Positions 56,009 through 64,000 of a stretch of 64,000 nt of DNA are shown one piece after another. The DNA is from Tenericutes bacterium HGW-Tenericutes-2. GTDB lineage: Bacteria; Bacillota_I; Bacilli_A; Acholeplasmatales; Acholeplasmataceae. Under the pieces are notes generated by a model that was given only the letters and a program-made list of their open reading frames with translations, did not search any database and was not told the DNA's origin. The stretch lies in NCBI GenBank assembly GCA_002839095.1, contig PGXL01000002.1, positions 124,001 to 188,000 of the forward strand. The letters are read 5' to 3'. The position numbers and the translations under genes are program-made. The stretch's first letter is position 1; each line of letters opens with the position of its first letter.

Positions 56009-56896
56009 ATGACCAAGAGAAAGATGTCAAGAGCACTTCGTGAAAACTTAATCGGCTATTCATTCATCGGCATTTGGATTGTCGGCTTCTTTATCTTTAT
56101 GTTTTACCCTTTTATCTCTTCTTTAATTTATTCAATGAGTGAGGTTAGAATATTAGGAAGTGGTATTGATGTTCAATTCCATTGGTTCGAGAACTTTAGA
56201 AGAATCTTTCAGATTGAAGAAGGATTCCAGTTTATTGAAGCACTCATTTCATTTCTTAAGGAAATTATCTTCCAGGTTCCAATTATTATTGTATTTTCGG
56301 TCTTGATTGCTGTTTTACTCAATCAGCCACTTAAGGGTAGAGGAATGTTTAGATCCATATTTTTCCTACCAGTTATTATTTCAAGTGGACCAGTCATTAA
56401 TGAGCTAATTACTCAGGGTGCTGGTGGCGCTGCAATCTTTGAAAGCTATGGCTTTATTAGTATTATCGAAAATACACTTAACCCAGGACTTGCAGCACCA
56501 ATTATTAGTGTGTTCTCAGAAATCATTATTATCTTCTGGTTTTCTGGAGTTCAAATTCTAATCTTTTTAGCAGGGCTTCAAAAGGTAGATCGTCAAATTT
56601 ATGAAGCTGCTAGAGTCGATGGTGCAGGACCTTGGGAATCATTTTGGAAGATTACATTACCATCACTATCAACTTTAGTATTTATTAATGTTATCTATAC
56701 CATTGTTTTATTATCAACATTTAGTGAAAATGCAGTCATTATAAGCATTAAATCCAATATGTTTAACATCAATACTGGCTATGGTATGGCATCAGCAATG
56801 GCCTGGGTATATTTCATTATCGTGATGCTAATGATTGGACTTGTCGCTATAATCTTTATCCCCAAAAACGTTAAGGAAGGGGGAAAGAGAAGATGA
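56009..56896 (+). CDS. ABC sugar permease, MalF-like (pair 2)
   Basis: 295 residues from ATG 56009 (AGGAGG at 55997-56002). Six membrane helices; the EAA motif reads IYEAARVDGAGPWESFWKITLPSLS near residues 197-221. It starts 10 bases after the DUF5696-like gene and overlaps its MalG-like partner by 4 bases (ATGA). Its sequence is clearly different from pair 1, so it is a second transporter rather than a recent duplicate. Its substrate is unknown. Confidence 0.95.
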   Translation: MTKRKMSRALRENLIGYSFIGIWIVGFFIFMFYPFISSLIYSMSEVRILGSGIDVQFHWFENFRRIFQIEEGFQFIEALISFLKEIIFQVPIIIVFSVLIAVLLNQPLKGRGMFRSIFFLPVIISSGPVINELITQGAGGAAIFESYGFISIIENTLNPGLAAPIISVFSEIIIIFWFSGVQILIFLAGLQKVDRQIYEAARVDGAGPWESFWKITLPSLSTLVFINVIYTIVLLSTFSENAVIISIKSNMFNINTGYGMASAMAWVYFIIVMLMIGLVAIIFIPKNVKEGGKRR

Positions 56897-57819
56897 ACAA
56901 TAAAAAAACGATGAAATCAAGAATTAAAAGATTTATATTAGGCACGAACGGGACCAATTCAACATTGGCTAAAATTGTGATTTATATCCTTTTGATTGCT
57001 ATTGGATTTTTATACATTTATCCAATGCTATATATGCTTTCCAATTCCCTAAAGAGTCAATCAGATATTATCAATCCAATGGTCAATTGGGTACCAACTG
57101 CGATTTACTTTGGTAATTATGAAAGAGCATTTAGAGTCTTAAGATTTTTCCCAACCTTAAGTAAGAGCTTAGTCGTGACTCTTCTTCCAGCATTAATTCA
57201 AACTGCAGTTACAGCCTTAATAGGCTATGGATTTGCAAAGTTTAATTTTAAATTCAAGAAAATGTGGCTTGTCTTAGTCTTAATGACCTTTATTATTCCG
57301 GTTCAAGTTTACATGATTCCAAGATATGTGATGTTCTTTGAATTTGGATTACTTGAAAAGCCACTTGCTATTATCCTTCCTGCAATTTTTGGTCAAGGTG
57401 TCAATTCTGCAATATTCGTTTTAATTTTCTATCAATTCTTTAGAATGATACCCCAAAGCATTAATGAAGCAGCAGAAATAGACGGTGCTGGTCCCTATTA
57501 CATTTTCTTTAGAATTGCAGTTCCTCTAGCAGTACCTGCATTCATTACTTCATTCTTATTTGGTTTGGTTTGGTATTGGAATGAAACCTATATCGCTTCC
57601 CTATTTTTAGGCTCAGCGTATCCAAATCTACAATTAAGACTCGCAAATTTCGTTTCAGAATACACACAGATTTATTCATCTGATGAATTACTCAGAATTA
57701 ATGAGGGTGTTAGATTAGCAGCAACCCTATTAATCATCCTGCCAATGGTCATTGTTTACTTCGCTATACAAAGATGGTTTGTTGAGGGTGTTGAAAAAAC
57801 TGGTGTTACAGGAGAATAA
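56893..57819 (+). CDS. ABC sugar permease, MalG-like (pair 2)
   Basis: 308 residues. Six membrane helices; the EAA motif reads SINEAAEIDGAGPYYIFFRIAVPLAVP near residues 192-218. ATGA overlap with its partner. The last five codons are followed directly by the GH144-like lipoprotein gene, 5 bases later. The binding protein for this pair is probably one of the two coded upstream. Confidence 0.95.
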   Translation: MNNKKTMKSRIKRFILGTNGTNSTLAKIVIYILLIAIGFLYIYPMLYMLSNSLKSQSDIINPMVNWVPTAIYFGNYERAFRVLRFFPTLSKSLVVTLLPALIQTAVTALIGYGFAKFNFKFKKMWLVLVLMTFIIPVQVYMIPRYVMFFEFGLLEKPLAIILPAIFGQGVNSAIFVLIFYQFFRMIPQSINEAAEIDGAGPYYIFFRIAVPLAVPAFITSFLFGLVWYWNETYIASLFLGSAYPNLQLRLANFVSEYTQIYSSDELLRINEGVRLAATLLIILPMVIVYFAIQRWFVEGVEKTGVTGE

Positions 57820-57823
57820 AAAA

Positions 57824-59209
57824 ATGAAAAACTTTAAAAAATATTTATTACTTTTACTGATAATCTTATCTGGATTTGGACTCATTGCCTGTCAAACAGA
57901 TCCTACAATCCCGACTGAACCAATTGAAACCGTTACACCAACAACTCCAGCTGAAAATACAAAATTATATAGAACAAGTGTAAGAGAAAATGTTTCTCAG
58001 GTTGTTTTAGATGAACTTGAATTAGGCTTCAATTTCTTTTGGGAGCTTGCTAATGATAATTTAGAATCCAATGGCTATGGATTAATTCCTGATCGATTCA
58101 ACACATTCACAGGAAACCCAGGAGGGATTTCTTCAATCGCTTCAGTAGGCTATGGATTATCAGCGATTCCAAGTGGAATTGAAAATGAATTTATAACGAG
58201 AGCTGAAGGTGAAGAAAGAGCATACTATACCTTAGTCACCTTTAAGAATATGCAAAGAACGCATGGTTTTTGGTATCATTTTGTTAATATGCAAACAGGT
58301 CTTAGAGAATGGAACTCAGAGGTTTCCATTATCGATTCTGCTATCTTTATCAATGGTGCACTCACTGTAGGTAGATATTTTGGTGGAAGAGTAGAAAAGC
58401 TTGCATATCAGCTTTATGAAGAGATTGAATGGGACTGGTATTTTGATAACTTAAACAATATGTTTTATATGGGCTATCGTCCTGAATCAGGATTTGAAGG
58501 CTATTGGGATCACTACGGCGAACAGCTGATGGTTTACGTGCTTGCTGCAGGCTCTCCAACGCATAAGGTTGGTAAGGGTGCTTATTCATTCATGAAGTTT
58601 ATGAGCCAAAAATCTGGAACAACAGAGGATTATGATTCATTTTATTTAACATGGACAGGCTCATTATTCACCTATCAATATTCACATGCTTGGGTTGATT
58701 ATTCAAAGGTCAATGACCAACAGGGATATTCATGGTTTAAAAATAGTCAAAGTGCTGTCGATGCAGCGATTGCCTATGCGAAAACTCAAACTGCTACCTA
58801 TATTGGAATTCATGAAAATTCTTGGGGCATGTCAGCAAGCGATGGACCAAATGGTTATGTCGGACCCTATGGGTCAGGCCCTTCCATGGGAAATGCACAC
58901 GTTGTCGATGGAACTGTTCCAGCATATGGTGCGATAGGATCGATAGTATTTAGACCAGAAGAAGCGATTCGTGCGATTGAAAATTATCGTACCTATGACC
59001 GCTTTTGGAGTATTTACGGATTTAAGGGTGCGTACAATTTATCACATTCAACCAATGGTTGGTTTGCTAACGATATTATCGGAATCGATAAAGGGATTTC
59101 TATTTTAATGATTGAAAATTATTTATCAGAAATGATTTGGAAAATCTATATGGAGGTTCCATATATCATTGAAGGATTAAATCAACTAGATTTTCAATAT
59201 GTTGAGTAA
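57824..59209 (+). CDS. GH144-like (PF10091 glycoamylase family) lipoprotein
   Basis: 461 residues from ATG 57824 (AGGA upstream); an upstream in-frame start would bury the signal peptide. MKNFKKYLLLLLIILSGFGLIAC has a lipobox, so the enzyme is lipid-anchored outside. Residues 70-455 show the alpha/alpha-barrel family blocks: YGLIPDRF, SIASVGYGLSAI, SAIFINGALTVG, GFEGYWDHYGEQLMVYV, SWGMSASDGPNGY, and the late FWSIYGFKGAYNL. PF10091 includes GH144 endo-beta-1,2-glucanases; close relatives may differ in linkage. Last gene of the first transcript. Confidence 0.88.
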   Translation: MKNFKKYLLLLLIILSGFGLIACQTDPTIPTEPIETVTPTTPAENTKLYRTSVRENVSQVVLDELELGFNFFWELANDNLESNGYGLIPDRFNTFTGNPGGISSIASVGYGLSAIPSGIENEFITRAEGEERAYYTLVTFKNMQRTHGFWYHFVNMQTGLREWNSEVSIIDSAIFINGALTVGRYFGGRVEKLAYQLYEEIEWDWYFDNLNNMFYMGYRPESGFEGYWDHYGEQLMVYVLAAGSPTHKVGKGAYSFMKFMSQKSGTTEDYDSFYLTWTGSLFTYQYSHAWVDYSKVNDQQGYSWFKNSQSAVDAAIAYAKTQTATYIGIHENSWGMSASDGPNGYVGPYGSGPSMGNAHVVDGTVPAYGAIGSIVFRPEEAIRAIENYRTYDRFWSIYGFKGAYNLSHSTNGWFANDIIGIDKGISILMIENYLSEMIWKIYMEVPYIIEGLNQLDFQYVE

Positions 59210-59216
59210 AATATTA

Positions 59217-59245
59217 TTGAGATTTAATGTCATTTCATATACAAT
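59217..59245 (+). promoter_or_regulatory. Promoter of the second glycan transcription unit
   Basis: TTGAGA at 59217-59222 and TACAAT at 59240-59245, spacer 17. Confidence 0.65.
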
Positions 59246-59256
59246 AAAGGTGTATA

Positions 59257-59270
59257 TCGAAACGTTTCAA
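59257..59270. promoter_or_regulatory. LacI-family operator O3
   Basis: TCGAAACGTTTCAA, core GAAACGTTTC, one base from the perfect palindrome O2. It lies at about +5 to +18 of the predicted transcript, just before the ribosome site. Confidence 0.85.
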
Positions 59271-59282
59271 TGAGGTGAAATG

Positions 59283-60506
59283 ATGGACAACAGCGTACTA
59301 CTAGAGATTCAAAAAACAGCATATGATTTCTTTAAGGATTTTACTAACTTTGAAACGAATTCAAAGGCTTTTGGATTAACTCTAGATCATTCTATGAATT
59401 TAGAAAAAGCATCGATTGCATCGACTGGATTTATGCTATCTTCACTAGTTATTGGTGTAAAGCATCATTATTTATCCTATGAAGAGGCATATGATAAGGC
59501 ATATCACACCCTGATTACCTTACGAGATCATGTGATGCATGAATTTGGCTTTTTCGCCCATTTTCTTGATTTTAAGACTGCTGAAAGAATGGGAAAAACT
59601 GAATTTTCTACGATTGATACGGCCTTATGCTTATGTGGTGTACTCACTGTAGATTCATTTTTCAAGGATGAAAAAATTTCTTTAATAACGAAAAACATTA
59701 TGGATAGAATCGATTGGGATATGTTTACCTTTGATTATCAGGGAAAGCCTACATTACATATGGCATATAACCCAGATCGTGGTGGAGACTACGTTCAAAA
59801 AAAACCAGGCTTTATTCACCATTGGGATATGTTTGCAGAGCAGCTCATGATGTATGTCATGATTGGTGGTTCAAAATATAAGCATTTAGCTAAGGAGTTA
59901 TACAATGGCTTTTCAAGAGTCAAAGGGAGCTATAAAGAATTTGAATATATCTATTCACCAGGGAACTCACTATTTGTTTACCAATTTCCACTCGCATGGC
60001 TAGATTTAAAAAATGTTTATGATGAAGATCATATCTCATGGTTTGATAATGCAAGAACAGCAACCCTCGCTCATCAGGCATGCGCAATCGATTATGCAAG
60101 TCAATATAAAACATTCTCTAAATATTTCTTTGGATTTACTGCAGGAGATACGAGAAATGGTTATCGCGTTTATGGAGGACTTCCGAATACCTTAAATAAG
60201 CTAGATACAGATGGAACCATTTGTCCATTTGGACCGATAGGCTCAATTATTTTCACACCTGAAATTTCAATACCAGCAATTGAAGAAATGAGAAAAATTG
60301 AAGGTCTTTGGGGTAAATACGGCTTTTTTGATAGCTTTAATTTTGAAGAGCATACACCTTGGATTTCTAAAAGATATTTTTCTATTAACAAGGGTCTTGA
60401 ATTATTAATGGTGAATGCCTATTTATATCAGGATGTGCATCAAGCATTTATGAGTCATCCAATTGTTATTGAAGGCATGGAGGTGCTTGGATGGAAAAAG
60501 AAATAA
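59283..60506 (+). CDS. GH144-like protein, cytoplasmic form
   Basis: 407 residues from ATG 59283 (GAGGTG upstream; ATG 59280 is too close). No signal peptide. The same PF10091-type blocks as the 57824 gene are seen in changed form: FGLTLDHSM, SIASTGFMLSSLV, STIDTALCLCGVL, HHWDMFAEQLMMYV and FTAGDTRNGY, then FGPIGSIIFTP. An intracellular paralogue suggests processing of imported oligosaccharides after the lipoprotein acts outside. The last 16 bases overlap the GH13 gene. Confidence 0.87.
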   Translation: MDNSVLLEIQKTAYDFFKDFTNFETNSKAFGLTLDHSMNLEKASIASTGFMLSSLVIGVKHHYLSYEEAYDKAYHTLITLRDHVMHEFGFFAHFLDFKTAERMGKTEFSTIDTALCLCGVLTVDSFFKDEKISLITKNIMDRIDWDMFTFDYQGKPTLHMAYNPDRGGDYVQKKPGFIHHWDMFAEQLMMYVMIGGSKYKHLAKELYNGFSRVKGSYKEFEYIYSPGNSLFVYQFPLAWLDLKNVYDEDHISWFDNARTATLAHQACAIDYASQYKTFSKYFFGFTAGDTRNGYRVYGGLPNTLNKLDTDGTICPFGPIGSIIFTPEISIPAIEEMRKIEGLWGKYGFFDSFNFEEHTPWISKRYFSINKGLELLMVNAYLYQDVHQAFMSHPIVIEGMEVLGWKKK

Positions 60507-62101
60507 AATGGTGGAAAAATGCCGTTGTTTATCAAATCTATCCGCTATCCTTTATGGACTCAAATGGTGATGGTATAGGTGATTTAAAGGGTATTGCTAG
60601 CAAGTTGGATTACTTGAAAAATTTAGGTGTCGATGTCATTTGGCTATCACCAGTTTATGAATCACCAATGGATGATAATGGATACGACATCAAAAACTAT
60701 TTAGCAATTGATCCTATTTTTGGAAATATGGAGGATATGAAGAGTTTAATCCAAATGACACATGAATTAGGCATGAAGCTTATTATGGATTTAGTCGTTA
60801 ATCATACCTCTGATGAGCATCACTGGTTTTTAGAATCTAAAAAGTCTAGGGATAATATATACCGCAATTTTTATGTGTGGAGAGATGAGCCCTCTGATAT
60901 TGGTTCAGTTTTTGGTGGGTCTGCATGGGAATACGATCAATTGACAGATTCATATTATTTTCATTTATTTTCCAAAAAACAACCAGATCTCAATTGGGAT
61001 AATCCAATATTACGTCAAAAAATATATGCAACTGTTAACTTTTGGTTAGACCTTGGTATTGATGGATTTAGATTAGATGTCATTGATTTAATCGGTAAGG
61101 ATATTGATCATAAAATACTATCTGATGGACCACATCTAATTGAAAGACTACAAGAGCTTTATAATGAATGCTTTAGAGGCAGAGATATTATGACAGTTGG
61201 AGAAATGCCTGGTCTATCCTTAGAAAGAGCAGCGGATATAACATCTGGTAAAAATCCTTTATTGGATATGATTTTCCAATTCTCACATATAAGTTTAGAT
61301 GAGATTCCTGGAAAGGGTAAATGGGCATTAAAAAATCTTGATTTAATTGAATTTAAGAATGTTTTTGAAAAGCTTCAAAGCCTTATGTATAACCATGGCT
61401 GGAATTCATTATTTCTAGCTAACCATGATCAGCCAAGAGCAGTGACTAGATATGGGAGTGAAAAATATCGAAGTGAAAGTGCAAAAATGCTAGCAACCAT
61501 TTTATATAGCATGCAGGGAACACCCTATGTTTACCAAGGTGAAGAAATAGGGATGACTGGTGTGAAATTTGAAAATATTGATATGTATAAGGATATTGAA
61601 ACGAAAAATATTTATCATATCCTAACGAATCAAGGAATTTCACATGAGAAAATTATGGAATCCATCTATCAAAAGGGTAGAGATAATTCAAGAACACCAT
61701 TTCAATGGGATGATTCAAAAAATGCAGGATTTTCAAGTGGAACACCATGGCTAGATGTCAATCCAAACTACACAAAAATCAATGCTAAAAAGGATTTAGC
61801 TAGTGAAGATGGTTGTTATCATTATTTTAAAAAGCTTTTTCAAATTAGAAAGAGTCATCAAGTCTTTAATGATGGAAGATTTATTCCATGGATGAAGGAT
61901 CATCCAAAAATGTTTTCTTATTTTAGAAAAAACGATAAAGAAGAAATTTTAATCATTGGATCCTTCAGTGATGAAAAAATGGTTTTAGAATTACCCAATA
62001 AGACATACGAGTTATTAATTTCTAATGATGATCAAGTAAAAATAGAACATCATATGGAAATTTCACCATATTATGCATGTATTTTAAAAATCGGAGGATA
62101 A
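60491..62101 (+). CDS. GH13 alpha-glucosidase (oligo-1,6-glucosidase type)
   Basis: 536 residues. The (beta/alpha)8 catalytic core shows all four GH13 regions: DLVVNHTSDEH near residue 100, GFRLDVIDLIG near 194 (nucleophile aspartate), GEMPG near 236 (acid/base glutamate) and LANHDQPR near 315. NSRTPFQWD and the small C-terminal beta domain fit the GH13_31-type oligo-1,6-glucosidases and related alpha-glucosidases. It is cytoplasmic and is expected to split short alpha-linked oligosaccharides. Ribosome site GGAGGTG; overlaps the previous gene. Confidence 0.95.
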   Translation: MEKEIKWWKNAVVYQIYPLSFMDSNGDGIGDLKGIASKLDYLKNLGVDVIWLSPVYESPMDDNGYDIKNYLAIDPIFGNMEDMKSLIQMTHELGMKLIMDLVVNHTSDEHHWFLESKKSRDNIYRNFYVWRDEPSDIGSVFGGSAWEYDQLTDSYYFHLFSKKQPDLNWDNPILRQKIYATVNFWLDLGIDGFRLDVIDLIGKDIDHKILSDGPHLIERLQELYNECFRGRDIMTVGEMPGLSLERAADITSGKNPLLDMIFQFSHISLDEIPGKGKWALKNLDLIEFKNVFEKLQSLMYNHGWNSLFLANHDQPRAVTRYGSEKYRSESAKMLATILYSMQGTPYVYQGEEIGMTGVKFENIDMYKDIETKNIYHILTNQGISHEKIMESIYQKGRDNSRTPFQWDDSKNAGFSSGTPWLDVNPNYTKINAKKDLASEDGCYHYFKKLFQIRKSHQVFNDGRFIPWMKDHPKMFSYFRKNDKEEILIIGSFSDEKMVLELPNKTYELLISNDDQVKIEHHMEISPYYACILKIGG

Positions 62102-62103
62102 TC

Positions 62104-63063
62104 ATGTCAACAATCAAAGATGTTGCTAAATTAGCTGGAGTATCTATTTCAACCGCATCCTATGCCTTGAATAATTTACCGAATGTACATCCAGATACGA
62201 AAAAAAGAATATTAGAAGCAGCAGAGCAATTGAAATACTATCCAAATGGAATCGCAAGAAACCTTAAAACCAAGCGTACTGGAAGTATCGGCGTCTTTAT
62301 TTACGGATTTGCGGGTCCTATTTTTAGTGATGTCTTAGAGGGTATTCGTCAAAAGCTTCAAGAAAATAATTTCAACATCGTTGTTAGCTCAGGAAAATCC
62401 TCAGCTAACCTCCTCAAGGAACGTCAAATTGATGGAGCGATTATCTTTGATAATGAGCTTTCTGATGATGTTTTAATTAATTACGCGAATTACGGGCTAC
62501 CTCTTTATGTATTGGATCGAAAACTAGATGGTAAAAATATCTATTCCTCCTTAATTGATAATGAGGGTTTAGTCTATCACTTCATCAAAGAGATGATTAA
62601 AAAGGGGTATAAGGACTTTGGATATTTATCTGGTCCAAAGGTAGCGTTTAACAATAATCACCGCTATGACGGGTTTGTTGCTGCATTAAAGGATGAAAAT
62701 ATCAGTACCCACCAGCATTTTGATTGTGATTTTACAATCCAAGGTGGATATCAAGTCGGAAAAGAACTTATAAAAAGTAAAAATAGACCAAGATTTATTT
62801 ATTGTGCAAATGATGAATCAGCAATTGGATTGATGCAGGCACTACGTGAAGAAAACATTAAGGTACCAGAGGATATCGCAATTGCAGGATTTGATAATAT
62901 TTATTTAGGTGAATATATAACACCTAAGCTAACAACAATCGGAATTGACCACGTTTTGTGGGGTAAAGAGGTTGCAGGAGCAATTCTTGATATCCTACAG
63001 AGTAATAAAATTAGAAATATAGGTCATCCAAAGGGATCAGTTATCTATAGAGAATCTTGCTAA
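62104..63063 (+). CDS. LacI family transcriptional regulator
   Basis: 319 residues from ATG 62104 (GGAGGA upstream; an earlier in-frame start lies inside the GH13 end). The helix-turn-helix is TIKDVAKLAGVSISTASYALNN (residues 3-24), and the hinge helix and the periplasmic-binding-like core (60-319) follow. It is expected to bind GAAACGTTTC palindromes (41276-41289, 41430-41443, 59257-59270) and release them on binding an imported sugar. It is probably autoregulated because O3 is upstream in its own transcript. Confidence 0.93.
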   Translation: MSTIKDVAKLAGVSISTASYALNNLPNVHPDTKKRILEAAEQLKYYPNGIARNLKTKRTGSIGVFIYGFAGPIFSDVLEGIRQKLQENNFNIVVSSGKSSANLLKERQIDGAIIFDNELSDDVLINYANYGLPLYVLDRKLDGKNIYSSLIDNEGLVYHFIKEMIKKGYKDFGYLSGPKVAFNNNHRYDGFVAALKDENISTHQHFDCDFTIQGGYQVGKELIKSKNRPRFIYCANDESAIGLMQALREENIKVPEDIAIAGFDNIYLGEYITPKLTTIGIDHVLWGKEVAGAILDILQSNKIRNIGHPKGSVIYRESC

Positions 63064-63093
63064 ATATTAAGCAACTAGAAAAGAGGAATATGC

Positions 63094-64000
63094 ATGGATA
63101 TCAAACAACTACTTAAAAAACTAACCATAGAAGAAAAAATCGGACAGCTACTTCAGCTCTCTCCTTTTAATTTCATTAGAGATATTGAAGTTGAAGTATT
63201 TGGACATCTCAAGGAATTGGGATTGAATGAAAAAAAGGTTTTTTCTGCAGGATCAGTTTTAGGTATTCATAACGCATCTGAAATGATTGCCGTCCAAGAA
63301 AAGTATTTAAGAAAAAGTACACATCAAATCCCACTTGTTTTTATGGCTGATATTATCCATGGATATGAAACCATATTTCCAGTGCCACTAGCATTATCGA
63401 CTTCATGGAATCCTAAGCTCGCATTTGAAATGGCTAGAGTTTCTGCAGTAGAAGCGTCCACAGCAGGTATACATGTCACATTCTCTCCGATGGCTGACAT
63501 CTCTAGAGATCCAAGATGGGGTAGAGTTGTTGAAGGATTTGGTGAGGATCCATATTTAAATAGTCTTTTTGTTAAGGAAATGGTGAAGGGCTATCAGCAG
63601 GATGACATCAGTATTGATGGAAATATAGCAGCGTGTGTAAAGCATTTCGCTGCATATGGTGCTGCTGAAGGTGGTAGAGATTATAATACTGTAGATCTAT
63701 CTCGAATAAACCTGCATAATTATTATTTAAAGGGATATAAGGCGGCTATTGATGCCGATGTGAAGCTAATTATGACATCATTTAATGTTGTTGACGGTAT
63801 TCCAGCAACCATCAATAAGCATCTTTTAAGAGATGTGTTAAGAGATTTATGGAAGTTTGAAGGATTAACAATCTCTGATTATGATTCACTGCATCAAGTT
63901 GTTCCTCATGGAAATGCCGAAAATGATGAAGAGGCAGCCCTCAAGGGAATTGTTGCAGGACTAGATATTGAAATGGCATCAACCTGCTATATCAATTATT
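63094..64000 (+). CDS. GH3 beta-glucosidase-like enzyme, 3' truncated by the window
   Basis: 302 residues are visible from ATG 63094 (AAGAGGA upstream). GH3 blocks: LLKKLTIEEKIGQLLQL near residues 6-22, MADIIHGYETIFPVPLALS near 83-101, DISRDPRWGRVVEGFGEDPYL near 134-154, CVKHFAAYG near 185-193 and the nucleophile region TISDYDSL near 266-273. No signal peptide, so it acts on imported oligosaccharides. The C-terminal domains, and so the linkage preference, are outside the window. Terminal enzyme of the second transcript. Confidence 0.94.
   Translation, partial: MDIKQLLKKLTIEEKIGQLLQLSPFNFIRDIEVEVFGHLKELGLNEKKVFSAGSVLGIHNASEMIAVQEKYLRKSTHQIPLVFMADIIHGYETIFPVPLALSTSWNPKLAFEMARVSAVEASTAGIHVTFSPMADISRDPRWGRVVEGFGEDPYLNSLFVKEMVKGYQQDDISIDGNIAACVKHFAAYGAAEGGRDYNTVDLSRINLHNYYLKGYKAAIDADVKLIMTSFNVVDGIPATINKHLLRDVLRDLWKFEGLTISDYDSLHQVVPHGNAENDEEAALKGIVAGLDIEMASTCYINY

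Overview
The window is AT-rich bacterial chromosome. TGA acts as a stop (for example at the ends of ffh, the 9232 end of mutM is TAA, and the ATGA overlap at 56893), and tryptophan is read from TGG. Gene content and order are those of a low-GC Bacillota: polA-mutM-coaE-dnaB-dnaI-thrS, ylxM-ffh beside ftsY, T-box and FMN riboswitches, and an HPr with both His15 and Ser46 regions. The many lipoproteins, short TopA and lack of any visible cell-wall gene suggest an Acholeplasma-like mollicute with the standard genetic code or a close relative. That placement is inference. No rRNA, tRNA or CRISPR array was seen.

Layout. 1-5.7 kb: end of rnhB, topA, a candidate small structured RNA, tpx, ftsY, ylxM and ffh. 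5.8-14 kb: replication and repair operon polA-mutM-coaE-dnaB-dnaI, then thrS behind a threonine-type T-box. 14-17.7 kb: a 45-residue membrane protein, an ABC-2 exporter pair and a leucine-rich-repeat lipoprotein. 17.7-21.8 kb (minus): an HI0933-type flavoprotein and a gntR-ptsI-ptsH operon headed by a DasR/NagR-like operator. 21.8-24.2 kb: a decayed stretch with a frameshifted membrane protein, a small lipoprotein and an IS3-type transposase remnant. 24.2-41.2 kb: Mrp-type ATPase, glycine cleavage operon gcvT-gcvH-gcvPA-gcvPB, a lipase, dehydrogenase and HMA-like cluster, gpmI, an FMN riboswitch with ribU, eno, a membrane-anchored GDPD and an anion permease.

41.2-64 kb is the most distinctive part: a continuous plus-strand glycan acquisition locus. 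It encodes a 1262-residue lipoprotein made of about nine related modules, a conventional sugar-binding lipoprotein, a 989-residue binding protein fused to two beta-sandwich-like domains, two separate pairs of MalF/MalG-type permeases, an NHL-TPR-Yip1 membrane protein, a DUF5696-like protein, two GH144/PF10091-like proteins (one lipoprotein, one cytoplasmic), a GH13 alpha-glucosidase-like enzyme, a LacI regulator and a GH3 glucosidase cut by the window end. Three near-identical palindromes with core GAAACGTTTC lie at the promoters of the two transcription units (two before the large lipoprotein, one before the cytoplasmic GH144-like gene). They are the probable operators of the LacI protein. 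Two cre-like sites overlap the first promoters, suggesting added carbon catabolite control through CcpA and HPr. No ATPase for the importers is encoded here, so a shared MsmX-like ATPase elsewhere is implied. The two GH144-like proteins plus GH3 point to a beta-1,2-glucan or a related glucan, but the GH13 enzyme argues for an alpha-linked or mixed substrate, so the substrate remains open.
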